From JANNRR01 sp031401675 (GTDB lineage Bacteria > Pseudomonadota > Alphaproteobacteria > Rhodobacterales > Rhodobacteraceae): a DNA stretch of 22,114 nucleotides. Made by a program: the position numbers and the translations under genes. The DNA lies in NCBI GenBank assembly GCA_031401675.1, contig JANNRR010000080.1, forward strand, positions 1-22,114, in the 5' to 3' direction. Position 1 is the first letter of the stretch. Every line of letters starts with the position of its first letter. Under the pieces are notes generated by a model. The model was given only the letters and a program-made list of their open reading frames with translations, was not told the DNA's origin and searched no databases. Below are positions 1-6,969 of the stretch, piece by piece.

Positions 1-630
1 GGCGGCCAGCGCGCCGGGGCGAAAGGCATAGACGCCGACATGGTGAAACACCGGCGTTTCGGCTGTGTCGGGATAGAGGTGGCCGGTATAGGGAATCACC
101 TCTTTCGAGAAATACAGGCTGCGCCCGCCGGACTTGCCGGGGCTGCTGGCGAATACCGCTGTGGTGCCGCCCACCCGCCCGGCCCGCCGGTCGGCCAGAA
201 AGCCGTTCAGCGCCCGCCCGTCGCAGCGCAGCACCGGCGTCGCGATTTCGGCCGCCGGATCGGCCTCCAGACCGGCAATCAGGTCCTCGACGAACCACGG
301 CGGGGTCAGGGGCGCGTCGCCCTGCAGGTTGACCACGATGTCATAGCCGCCGCCCAGCACGGCATGCGCTTCGGCCACCCGCTCGGTGCCGTTGACCCAG
401 GTGTCGGCTGTCATCACCACTTCGGCCCCAAAAGCCGCCGCCGCACCGGCGATGCGCGCATCATCGGTGGCGACCACCACCCGCGCCACCCCCCGCACCT
501 GCGTCGCCGCCCGCCAGCTGCGCTCGATCAGGGTCTGCGCCACGCCGGTCGCGCCGCGCAGCACCACCAGCGGCTTGCCCGGATAGCGCGCCGAAGCGTA
601 GCGGGCCGGAATGACGATCAGGACACGCAT
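1..630 (-). CDS. kdsB: KdsB-like 3-deoxy-manno-octulosonate cytidylyltransferase (C-terminus cut by the window edge)
   Basis: The visible 210 codons read from an ATG at 630 to the window edge without a stop, so the C-terminus is missing (the family is usually about 250 residues). The family transfers CMP from CTP to Kdo, activating it for LPS or capsule synthesis in the cytosol. Seen: the nucleotide-binding N-terminus IPARYASARYPGKPL at residues 7-21, ATDDARI at 54-60, NLQGDAPLTP at 101-110, RSLYFSKEVIPY at 170-181 and HHVGVYAFR at 196-204, all in the order expected for KdsB. Two signatures deviate: QGDEP is QGDAP and SGTDR is NGTER, so a related keto-sugar could be the substrate. The start lies 7 bp after the cysQ stop, which suggests one transcript. 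The neighbouring capsule-type permease supports a surface polysaccharide role. Confidence 0.82.
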   Translation of the reverse strand, partial: MRVLIVIPARYASARYPGKPLVVLRGATGVAQTLIERSWRAATQVRGVARVVVATDDARIAGAAAAFGAEVVMTADTWVNGTERVAEAHAVLGGGYDIVVNLQGDAPLTPPWFVEDLIAGLEADPAAEIATPVLRCDGRALNGFLADRRAGRVGGTTAVFASSPGKSGGRSLYFSKEVIPYTGHLYPDTAETPVFHHVGVYAFRPGALAA

Positions 631-637
631 GACCCGG

Positions 638-1444
638 TCAGCCGGGAACCGCCGGGGTCAGGCGCACCCCCGGCGCATAAGCGATGAAGAACGGATTTGC
701 ATAGCCCGGCTTGCCATAGACCAGCGGCTTGTGGTCGTCGAAGCGCACCACCTCGCCGCCCGCACCGCGCAGCACCGCATCGCCCGCCGCCGTATCCCAT
801 TCCATGGTGCGGCCCAGCCTGGGATACAGATCAGCCTCGCCGGTTGCCACCAGACAGAATTTCAGCGACGATCCGGCACTGGTCATGTCGCGGACCGCAT
901 ACTGCGCGATATAGTCATCGGTCGCCTGATCGCGGTGCGATTTCGAGGCTACCACCATCAGCGCCCGGTTGTCGGGGGTCGATACGCTCAGCGGCACCTG
1001 CGGCCCGATGCGGTGCGGGTGATGGGCCCCGGTTTCCTCCACCGACCGCCCGTCGGCCAGCGTGTAGAACAGCCGCCGCTGCGCCGGGGCAAAGACCACG
1101 CCGCGCACCGGCACCCCGTCCAGCACCAGCGCGATGTTCACGGTAAAATCGCCGCGCCGCTGCACGAACTCCTTGGTGCCGTCCAGCGGGTCGACGATGA
1201 TGAAATCGCGGGCCACATGCGAATGGCTGGCCGCCTGTTCTTCGGTGATCACCACCACCCCGGGAAGGGCTTCGGCCAATCCGGCGGCAATGATCGCGTC
1301 CGCCGCCTCGTCGGCCTCGGTCACCGGGCTCAGGTCCGACTTGGCACGCACCGCGAAATCCGGGTCGGCGTAGATTTCCATGATCCGGGCACCCGCCGTC
1401 AGCGCCAGCTGTCGGAAAACAGTCACAACCCGGTCGAAATCCAT
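638..1444 (-). CDS. cysQ: 3'(2'),5'-bisphosphate nucleotidase CysQ (inositol monophosphatase superfamily)
   Basis: Predicted Mg-dependent phosphatase of 268 residues. CysQ removes the 3'-phosphate from PAP (and PAPS), which recycles the by-product of sulfate activation. Seen: the metal-binding acidic pair E68-E69 in ITEEQ, the hallmark DPLDGT at 85-90, and WDTAAGD at 216-222 with the second metal-site Asp; VTEAD at 41-45 also fits. The start chosen is the ATG at 1444 (MDFDRV), because GGGGG sits 6-7 nt upstream. An ATG at 1450 and a GTG at 1468 in the same frame are alternatives, but their spacing to that ribosome-binding site is poor. It lies just upstream of the kdsB-like gene and divergent from the permease. 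A CysQ beside capsule genes may serve sulfated polysaccharide synthesis; that is inference. Confidence 0.88.
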   Translation of the reverse strand: MDFDRVVTVFRQLALTAGARIMEIYADPDFAVRAKSDLSPVTEADEAADAIIAAGLAEALPGVVVITEEQAASHSHVARDFIIVDPLDGTKEFVQRRGDFTVNIALVLDGVPVRGVVFAPAQRRLFYTLADGRSVEETGAHHPHRIGPQVPLSVSTPDNRALMVVASKSHRDQATDDYIAQYAVRDMTSAGSSLKFCLVATGEADLYPRLGRTMEWDTAAGDAVLRGAGGEVVRFDDHKPLVYGKPGYANPFFIAYAPGVRLTPAVPG

Positions 1445-1484
1445 CGGCATCCCCCGTGATCGCGGCACTGTGCGGTCCGCGACA

Positions 1485-1513
1485 TTGCATCACATCATTT
1501 TGCCCCTTATCCT
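1485..1513 (+). promoter_or_regulatory. Candidate sigma-70 promoter for the polysaccharide export permease
   Basis: TTGCAT (1485-1490) and TATCCT (1508-1513) are separated by 17 bp. They lie in the divergent gap between cysQ and the permease, with the -10 about 65 bp before the permease ATG. An inverted repeat, TTCCCG (1538-1543) and CGGGAA (1556-1561), lies in the predicted leader. The assignment is by pattern only. Confidence 0.35.
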
Positions 1514-1577
1514 CGCTCGGTAAGGCAACGGCAAGATTTCCCGGCGAAAAACGATCGGGAAGCTCTGTCCCGGCAGG

Positions 1578-2411
1578 ATGTTGACGGCAATGTTCCGCGT
1601 CGAAACCAAACGATCATCCCTGCGCACCGCCCTTGGGCTGTTCGAACTGACGTATCATGTCGCGGTCCGCAGCATCCGCAAATCCCAGGGCAACGCCATC
1701 ATCGGTCTGGCGATGAACATCTTTCAGACCGTTCTGCTGATCCTCGTGTTCTATTTCATGATGACCTTCATGGGCATGCGCGGTACCGCGGTGCGCGGTG
1801 ACTTCGTGCTGTATCTGATGAGCGGGATCTTCCTGTTCATGTCCCACACCAAGGCGATGGGCGCTGTGATGGGGGCAGAGGGGCCGACTTCTGCCATCAT
1901 GAAACACGCGCCGATGAACACCATCGTCTCGATCCTCGGGGCAGCGCTTGGCGCGCTCTATCTGCAGATGCTGTCGGTGGTGGTGATCCTGTATGTCTAT
2001 CACACCGTCTGGGGCCCGATCACCATCGAGGATCCGATCGGTGCCATGGAAATGCTGCTGCTTTCGTGGGCGGCGGGCATCGCCATCGGCACCTGTTTTC
2101 TGGCGTTCCGGCCCTGGGCCCCCGGTTTCGCCGGCATGGCGCAGTCGATCTATTCGCGGATCAACATGATCGCCTCGGGCAAGATGTTCCTGGCCAACAC
2201 CCTGCCGCATTCGCTGCGCAAGTTCTTCGACTGGAACCCGCTGTTTCACACCATCGATCAGGCGCGGGGCGACGTGTTCATCAACTACAATCCGCATTTC
2301 AGCTCGATCAGCTATCCGCTGTACCTGACGCTGATCTTTCTGGTGATCGGACTGATGGCCGAGTTCTATACCCGGCAGTACGCCTCGGCCAGCTGGTCGG
2401 CGGGGAAGTAG
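1578..2411 (+). CDS. ABC-2 type polysaccharide export permease, KpsM/Wzm family
   Basis: Integral membrane protein of 277 residues, of usual length for KpsM/Wzm permeases, which move capsule or O-antigen polysaccharide across the inner membrane with an ATPase partner. Seen: an amphipathic N-terminal stretch, then about six hydrophobic segments near residues 43-66, 76-98, 114-142, 155-175, 188-210 and 244-262. The segment around FRPWAPGF and the loop with DWNPLFHTIDQAR fit this family in Rhodobacterales. The context (kdsB-like, cysQ) supports capsule export. No KpsT-type ATPase lies within the visible 2.4 kb, and the next gene downstream is alkB on the other strand. The ATG at 1578 has GGCAGG almost touching it, so the in-frame ATG at 1590 is also possible. 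The polysaccharide itself cannot be inferred. Confidence 0.8.
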   Translation: MLTAMFRVETKRSSLRTALGLFELTYHVAVRSIRKSQGNAIIGLAMNIFQTVLLILVFYFMMTFMGMRGTAVRGDFVLYLMSGIFLFMSHTKAMGAVMGAEGPTSAIMKHAPMNTIVSILGAALGALYLQMLSVVVILYVYHTVWGPITIEDPIGAMEMLLLSWAAGIAIGTCFLAFRPWAPGFAGMAQSIYSRINMIASGKMFLANTLPHSLRKFFDWNPLFHTIDQARGDVFINYNPHFSSISYPLYLTLIFLVIGLMAEFYTRQYASASWSAGK

Positions 2412-2530
2412 GGCCGGATTCTGGCTGACTCATGGTGGCTTTGGGTAAAAGCACAGAAACTTGCTGCATGCAGTCACTTTAGTCGAAACGCAAGTGCAGG
2501 TCTGCTTGCCCGGCAATTCCGTTCGGCCCT

Positions 2531-2741
2531 ATCCTTCTATTTTTCTTGCTGGATTTGATTTCAATCAAATCAGGGCGCGCCTGCCTGCCCCTTGGCAGGC
2601 GCGTAGTGTGCGTCCGCGCAGCCAGGCGCGCCCCGATTTCCCAAACACGGCACCAAGCCCACCCCCCCCCTTGCCCTGCGGCTTGCGCCTCCAGGCAACG
2701 GACCGGGCGTCCGTCCACTGGACGGCCACCTGATCGGCCCG
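2531..2741 (+). repeat. Dispersed structured repeat, copy A
   Basis: One of three same-orientation copies (the others are at 6970-7178 and 16335-16542). It fills the centre of the 411-bp convergent gap between the permease and alkB. Left to right it holds: a hairpin with arms GATTTGAT/ATCAAATC (2552-2559/2564-2571); a hairpin with perfect 10-bp arms CGCGCCTGCC/GGCAGGCGCG (2576-2585/2594-2603); a longer inverted repeat with arms 2567-2583 and 2623-2639 (16 of 17 paired) that would compete with both hairpins; TTGCC/GGCAA (2671-2675/2694-2698); and CCGTCC/GGACGG with a 3-nt loop (2711-2725). A run of nine C lies at 2662-2670. The rest of the gap (2412-2530, 2742-2822) shows nothing I can assign except a 10-bp palindrome at 2464-2473. 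No reading frame is shared with the other copies. Confidence 0.85.
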
Positions 2742-2822
2742 CGCGCATCACACCGACTGCCGGGGCGAGCGGCCAGATTGAAGGCAGTCCCTTCCAGCGT
2801 TTCCCGGCTCTGACGCGCACTT

Positions 2823-3464
2823 TCACGTCACCACCCGCAGCGTCAGATTGATCCGCCCGCCCTCTGCCAGCAGCCGCGATGACCCGAACCGGATGCGGTC
2901 GACCCCGTGGTGGATCAGCCGCGCCGGCCCGCCCATCACCAGCACATCGCCGGATCGCAGCCACAGGCTTTCGGTCGCGCCACCCCGCGTCAACCCGCCA
3001 ACCCGGAACAGCCCCTCGTCCCCCAGCGACACCGACACCACCGGCTGCGTGAAATCCGCCTCGTCGCGGTCCTGATGCAGCCCCATCCGCGCGCCTTCGC
3101 CGTAGAAATTCACCAGACAGCACTCCGGGTCGCGCGCCGGGCCCGCCACGGTCCGCCAGATCGCCAGCACCGGCCCGGGGATCGGCGGCCAGGGCATGCC
3201 CAGCGGATGGCGCGGCGCATAGCGGTAACCGCCGCGGTCGCTGATCCAGCCGAACGACCCCGCCGCCGTCATCCGCACCGACATCGGCCTGCCCTGCGGC
3301 GTCATGTGCTGTATCAGCGGCGCCGCAAGGATCACCGCGCGCAGTGCCTCGACCAGCCCGGCCTGCGCCACCGCACCCAGCATCCCCGGATAAACCGTCA
3401 CACCGCGCAGGCTCAGCCCCGCCGGGATCGGTGGCAACCCGGACACATCCTCTCGATTTTTCAC
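2823..3464 (-). CDS. alkB: AlkB, Fe(II)/2-oxoglutarate-dependent DNA alkylation repair dioxygenase
   Basis: AlkB oxidatively demethylates 1-methyladenine and 3-methylcytosine in DNA or RNA, releasing formaldehyde. Seen in 213 residues (E. coli AlkB has 216): NFYGEGARMGLHQDRD at 119-134, containing the iron ligands H130 and D132; HHG at 185-187 with the third ligand H186; and RINLTLR at 204-210, matching the 2-oxoglutarate-binding RxxxxxR of this subfamily. The start chosen is the GTG at 3464, because a consensus GGAGG at 3471-3475 sits 6 nt upstream. The open frame extends further upstream across the dnaK promoter, but nothing there resembles AlkB. It is transcribed away from dnaK and converges on the permease gene with repeat A between them. 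No Ada-type operator was recognised. Confidence 0.93.
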   Translation of the reverse strand: MKNREDVSGLPPIPAGLSLRGVTVYPGMLGAVAQAGLVEALRAVILAAPLIQHMTPQGRPMSVRMTAAGSFGWISDRGGYRYAPRHPLGMPWPPIPGPVLAIWRTVAGPARDPECCLVNFYGEGARMGLHQDRDEADFTQPVVSVSLGDEGLFRVGGLTRGGATESLWLRSGDVLVMGGPARLIHHGVDRIRFGSSRLLAEGGRINLTLRVVT

Positions 3465-3496
3465 CACTCGCCTCCGACATTGCGGCGGGACAAACG

Positions 3497-3526
3497 CTTG
3501 CAGGCTCCCGGCCCCCTCCTTATATA
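3497..3526 (+). promoter_or_regulatory. Candidate heat-shock/sigma-70 promoter for dnaK
   Basis: CTTGCAG begins at 3497, and TTGCAG (3498-3503) is followed after 17 bp by TATATA (3521-3526). The CTTG core with the C-rich CCCTCCTTATATA downstream element resembles alphaproteobacterial RpoH promoters and also satisfies the sigma-70 pattern. It lies 110 bp before the dnaK ATG. No CIRCE (HrcA) inverted repeat was found in this leader, so control by RpoH is more likely than control by HrcA. Confidence 0.5.
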
Positions 3527-3635
3527 CGCCGGGAAGCTGAGCGGGGACTGAACCCGCAATGATTTTGGGATCGGAGGGCAGAGGCCGCTTTCGGGTCTGC
3601 GCTCCACAACATCGCCGTAGAGAAGGGTTTGCTAC

Positions 3636-5546
3636 ATGGCTAAAGTCATCGGGATTGACCTCGGGACCACGAACTCCTGCGTCGCCATCATGGATGGGTC
3701 GCAACCGCGTGTGATCGAGAATTCGGAAGGCGCGCGCACCACGCCCTCCATCGTCGGGTTCACGGAAAGCGAACGGCTGGTCGGTCAGGCCGCCAAGCGC
3801 CAGGCCGTGACCAACCCCACCAACACCGTCTTTGCGGTCAAACGCCTGATCGGGCGGCGGTTTGACGATCCCCTGGTCAACAAGGACCTGAAGAACCTGC
3901 CCTATACCGTCGTCAACGGCGGCAATGGCGACGCCTGGGTGGAAACCCGGGGCGAGAAGTACTCGCCAAGCCAGGTCTCGGCGATGATCCTGCAGAAGAT
4001 GAAGGAAACCGCCGAGTCGTATCTGGGCGAGGAAGTCACGCAAGCCGTCATCACCGTGCCCGCCTATTTCAACGACGCCCAGCGTCAGGCGACCAAGGAT
4101 GCCGGCAAGATCACAGGCCTTGAAGTGCTGCGGATCATCAACGAACCGACGGCGGCGGCGCTGGCTTACGGCCTCGACAAGAAGGAAACCAAGACCATCG
4201 CGGTCTATGACCTGGGCGGCGGCACCTTCGACATCACCATTCTGGAGATTGACGACGGCCTGTTCGAGGTCAAATCCACCAACGGCGACACCTTCCTGGG
4301 TGGTGAAGACTTCGACATGCGCCTCGTCAACTACCTGGCCGATGAATTCAAGAAAGAGAACGGCGTCGACCTGTCAAAGGACAAGATGGCGCTGCAACGT
4401 CTGAAAGAGGCGGCGGAAAAGGCCAAGATCGAGCTGTCGTCCAGCCAGCAGACCGAGATCAACCAGCCGTTCATCAGCATGGACCGCAACTCGGGCCAGC
4501 CGCTGCACATGGTGATGAAACTGACCCGCGCCAAGCTGGAACAGCTGGTCGGCGACCTGATCAAGCGCACGATGAAACCCTGCGAAGCCGCGCTGAAGGA
4601 TGCCGGCATTTCCAAGGGCGACATCGACGAGGTGGTGCTGGTCGGCGGCATGACCCGAATGCCGAAGGTGGTCGAGGAAGTCACCAAATTCTTCGGCAAG
4701 GAACCGCACAAGGGCGTCAACCCCGATGAAGTGGTGGCGCTCGGTGCCGCCATTCAGGCCGGCGTGCTGCAGGGCGACGTCAAGGACGTGGTGCTGCTGG
4801 ATGTCACGCCGCTGTCGCTGGGCATCGAAACCCTTGGCGGCGTCTTTACCCGCCTGATTGACCGCAACACCACGATCCCGACCAAGAAGTCGCAGATATT
4901 CTCGACCGCCGAAGACAATCAGAACGCCGTCACCATCCGCTGTTTCCAGGGCGAGCGCGAAATGGCGCAGGACAACAAGATGCTCGGCAGCTTCAATCTG
5001 GAGGATATCCCGCCCGCCCCGCGCGGCATGCCGCAGATCGAGGTGACGTTCGACATCGACGCCAACGGCATCGTGTCGGTCAACGCCAAGGACAAGGGCA
5101 CCGGCAAGGCGCAGCAGATCACCATCCAGGCCTCGGGCGGTCTGTCCGCAGACGAGATCGACAAGATGGTCAAGGACGCCGAAGCCAACGCCGACGCCGA
5201 CAAGGCCCGCAAGGAACTGGTGGAAACCCGCAACCAGGCCGAAAGCCTGCTGCATTCCACCAAGAAATCGATCGACGAACATGGCGACAAGGTCGACCCC
5301 TCGACCGTCGAGGCCATCGAACTGGCGATGGGCGCGCTGCAAGAAACCCTTGAAAAGGACGATGCCGGCAAGATCAAGGGCGGCATCCAGAACCTGACCG
5401 AGGCGGCGATGCGTCTGGGCGAAGCCATCTACAAGGCCTCGGCCGCCGAACCGCCGGCGGGCGGCGATGATGACAATCCGCGCGGGGTTGACGAGGATAT
5501 CGTCGATGCCGATTTCGAAGACCTCGACAAGCGCAAACGGTCGTAA
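3636..5546 (+). CDS. dnaK: Molecular chaperone DnaK (Hsp70)
   Basis: Full-length Hsp70 of 636 residues. It is an ATP-driven cytosolic chaperone that binds unfolded peptides with DnaJ and GrpE. Seen: phosphate-1 motif IGIDLGTTNS at 5-14, NEPTAAALAYG at 169-179, phosphate-2 motif DLGGGTFD at 192-199, the adenosine-site VLVGGMTRMP at 334-343, the hydrophobic interdomain linker DVVLLDVTPLSLGIET at 384-399, then the beta-sandwich substrate domain and helical lid. The C-terminus ends in an acidic tail (DADFEDLDKRKRS) equivalent to the usual EEVKDKK-like end. The ATG at 3636 begins the conserved MAKVIGIDLG. dnaJ follows 72 bp downstream with a hairpin between them. Confidence 0.99.
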   Translation: MAKVIGIDLGTTNSCVAIMDGSQPRVIENSEGARTTPSIVGFTESERLVGQAAKRQAVTNPTNTVFAVKRLIGRRFDDPLVNKDLKNLPYTVVNGGNGDAWVETRGEKYSPSQVSAMILQKMKETAESYLGEEVTQAVITVPAYFNDAQRQATKDAGKITGLEVLRIINEPTAAALAYGLDKKETKTIAVYDLGGGTFDITILEIDDGLFEVKSTNGDTFLGGEDFDMRLVNYLADEFKKENGVDLSKDKMALQRLKEAAEKAKIELSSSQQTEINQPFISMDRNSGQPLHMVMKLTRAKLEQLVGDLIKRTMKPCEAALKDAGISKGDIDEVVLVGGMTRMPKVVEEVTKFFGKEPHKGVNPDEVVALGAAIQAGVLQGDVKDVVLLDVTPLSLGIETLGGVFTRLIDRNTTIPTKKSQIFSTAEDNQNAVTIRCFQGEREMAQDNKMLGSFNLEDIPPAPRGMPQIEVTFDIDANGIVSVNAKDKGTGKAQQITIQASGGLSADEIDKMVKDAEANADADKARKELVETRNQAESLLHSTKKSIDEHGDKVDPSTVEAIELAMGALQETLEKDDAGKIKGGIQNLTEAAMRLGEAIYKASAAEPPAGGDDDNPRGVDEDIVDADFEDLDKRKRS

Positions 5547-5565
5547 CAGGACTGGCGAACCTTTG

Positions 5566-5593
5566 GGCCGGCCCGACATCCGTCGGGTCGGCC
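5566..5593 (+). promoter_or_regulatory. Intercistronic hairpin between dnaK and dnaJ
   Basis: Arms GGCCGGCCCGAC (5566-5577) and GTCGGGTCGGCC (5582-5593) form 12 pairs, one of them G-U, around a 4-nt loop. There is no T-tract after it, so it is more likely an attenuating or 3'-end-protecting structure that lowers dnaJ relative to dnaK than a full terminator. That role is inferred. Confidence 0.6.
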
Positions 5594-5618
5594 TCCGCGT
5601 TCCGGCAAGGGGTCTTTG

Positions 5619-6764
5619 ATGGCAAAGCGCGACTTCTATGACATTCTCGGCACCAGCAAGGGCGCCTCGGCCGAAGAGCTGAAAAAGGCCTATCGACAAA
5701 AGGCCAAGGAACTGCACCCCGACCGCAATTCCGCCAACCCGAATGCCGAGGCGCAGTTCAAGGAAGTGAACGAGGCCTATGACGCCCTGAAGGACCCCGA
5801 CAAGAAAGCCGCCTATGACCGGTTCGGCCATGCCGCATTCGAAGGCGGCGGCGGCCAGCGTGGCGGCCCGGGCTACGGCCAGGGTGATTTCACCTCGGCC
5901 TTTTCCGACGTGTTCGAGGATCTGTTCGGCGATTTCATGGGCGGCCAGCGCGGCGGCGGTGCGGGCCGGGCCCGGGCGCAGCGCGGCTCGGATCTGCGCT
6001 ACAACCTGCGGGTCGCGCTGGAGGAAGCCTACAGCGGCGTGCAGAAAACCATCAATGTCCCGACCGCGCTGGCCTGTGAGGTCTGTTCCGGAACCGGTGC
6101 CGAAGGTGGCGCCGAGCCCGTCACCTGCCCGACCTGTTCCGGCATGGGCAAGGTCCGGGCGCAACAGGGCTTTTTCACTGTAGAACGCACCTGCCCGACC
6201 TGTTCCGGCATCGGCCAGATCATCAAGAACCCCTGCCGCGCCTGCGGCGGTGCCGGGCGCACCGAAAAGGAACGCGCCCTGTCGGTCAACATCCCGGCCG
6301 GCGTCGAAACCGGCACCCGCATCCGGCTGTCAGGCGAAGGCGAGGCCGGAATGCGCGGCGGCCCGGCGGGCGATCTGTACATCTTCATCGAGGTCAAGGA
6401 ACACGCGATCTTTCAGCGCGACACCGTGCACCTGTTCTGCCGGGTCCCGGTCAGCATGGGCACCGCCGCCCTGGGTGGCGAGATCGACGTGCCCTCGATC
6501 GACGGCGGCCGCAGCCGGGTCAAGGTCCCGGCCGGCAGCCAGACCGGCAAGCAGATGCGGCTGCGCGCCAAGGGCATGCCCGCCCTTCGCGGCGGCGGGG
6601 CCGGCGACATGGTGATCGAACTGGCGGTGGAAACCCCGGTGAACCTGACCGCCCGGCAAAAGGAAATCCTGCGCGAGTTCGAGCGGCTGAGCGAGGAAAA
6701 CAACCCGGAAGGCTCGAGCTTTTTCGCGAAAGTGAAGGGGTTCTGGGACGGGATGAAGGGGTGA
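5619..6764 (+). CDS. dnaJ: Molecular chaperone DnaJ (type I Hsp40)
   Basis: Co-chaperone of 381 residues that delivers substrates to DnaK and stimulates its ATPase. Seen: a J domain at residues 4-70 with the essential HPD at 33-35, a Gly/Phe-rich region at about 75-118, and four CxxCxGxG zinc-finger repeats whose first cysteine pairs are C153/C156, C170/C173, C192/C195 and C206/C209. The two C-terminal beta-sandwich domains follow. All zinc ligands are present, so this is a complete type I DnaJ. The start is the ATG at 5619: AAGGGG sits 6 nt upstream and the protein begins MAKRDFYDILG. A TTG one codon earlier is in frame but unlikely. It follows dnaK by 72 bp, presumably in the same operon. 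Confidence 0.98.
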   Translation: MAKRDFYDILGTSKGASAEELKKAYRQKAKELHPDRNSANPNAEAQFKEVNEAYDALKDPDKKAAYDRFGHAAFEGGGGQRGGPGYGQGDFTSAFSDVFEDLFGDFMGGQRGGGAGRARAQRGSDLRYNLRVALEEAYSGVQKTINVPTALACEVCSGTGAEGGAEPVTCPTCSGMGKVRAQQGFFTVERTCPTCSGIGQIIKNPCRACGGAGRTEKERALSVNIPAGVETGTRIRLSGEGEAGMRGGPAGDLYIFIEVKEHAIFQRDTVHLFCRVPVSMGTAALGGEIDVPSIDGGRSRVKVPAGSQTGKQMRLRAKGMPALRGGGAGDMVIELAVETPVNLTARQKEILREFERLSEENNPEGSSFFAKVKGFWDGMKG

Positions 6765-6799
6765 GGCTCAACAACGCTCCTGGGGAGCGTTGTTGAGCC
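6765..6799 (+). terminator. 16-bp perfect hairpin directly after the dnaJ stop codon
   Basis: The arms at 6765-6780 and 6784-6799 are exact reverse complements (GGCTCAACAACGCTCC and its partner) around a 3-nt loop. The left arm begins on the base after the dnaJ TGA. No T-run follows, so it is not a textbook intrinsic terminator. It could still end or trim the dnaK-dnaJ transcript. Confidence 0.6.
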
Positions 6800-6969
6800 G
6801 AACGCACGGCGCGAAGCGACGGGCGGGCAAGCGCAGATCTCGGACCGGGCTTTGGGTTACTCCAGCGCAGAATGACTTCGTGTTGAAACGCGGAATTCCT
6901 TGTAGACTCATGTCCGTGCAACCAACGCAGCTGCGCAGTTCTGCCCTCCCGGCGGCGACGGTTGCCTCG

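Noticed and set aside
2479..3480. 333-codon minus-strand frame across alkB and repeat A
   Set aside because: It is a different frame of the alkB region and runs through the repeat; the AlkB motifs are in the other frame with a good ribosome-binding site.
3559..3640. Possible leader peptide starting at the ATG in the dnaK leader
   Set aside because: It has no ribosome-binding site, and the frame runs into dnaK out of phase with no recognisable regulatory peptide.
4374..6164. Long open frame of nearly 600 codons on the minus strand, opposite dnaK and dnaJ
   Set aside because: It is antisense to two certain genes; GC-rich codon use produces such open frames. Its product is low-complexity and matches no family I know.
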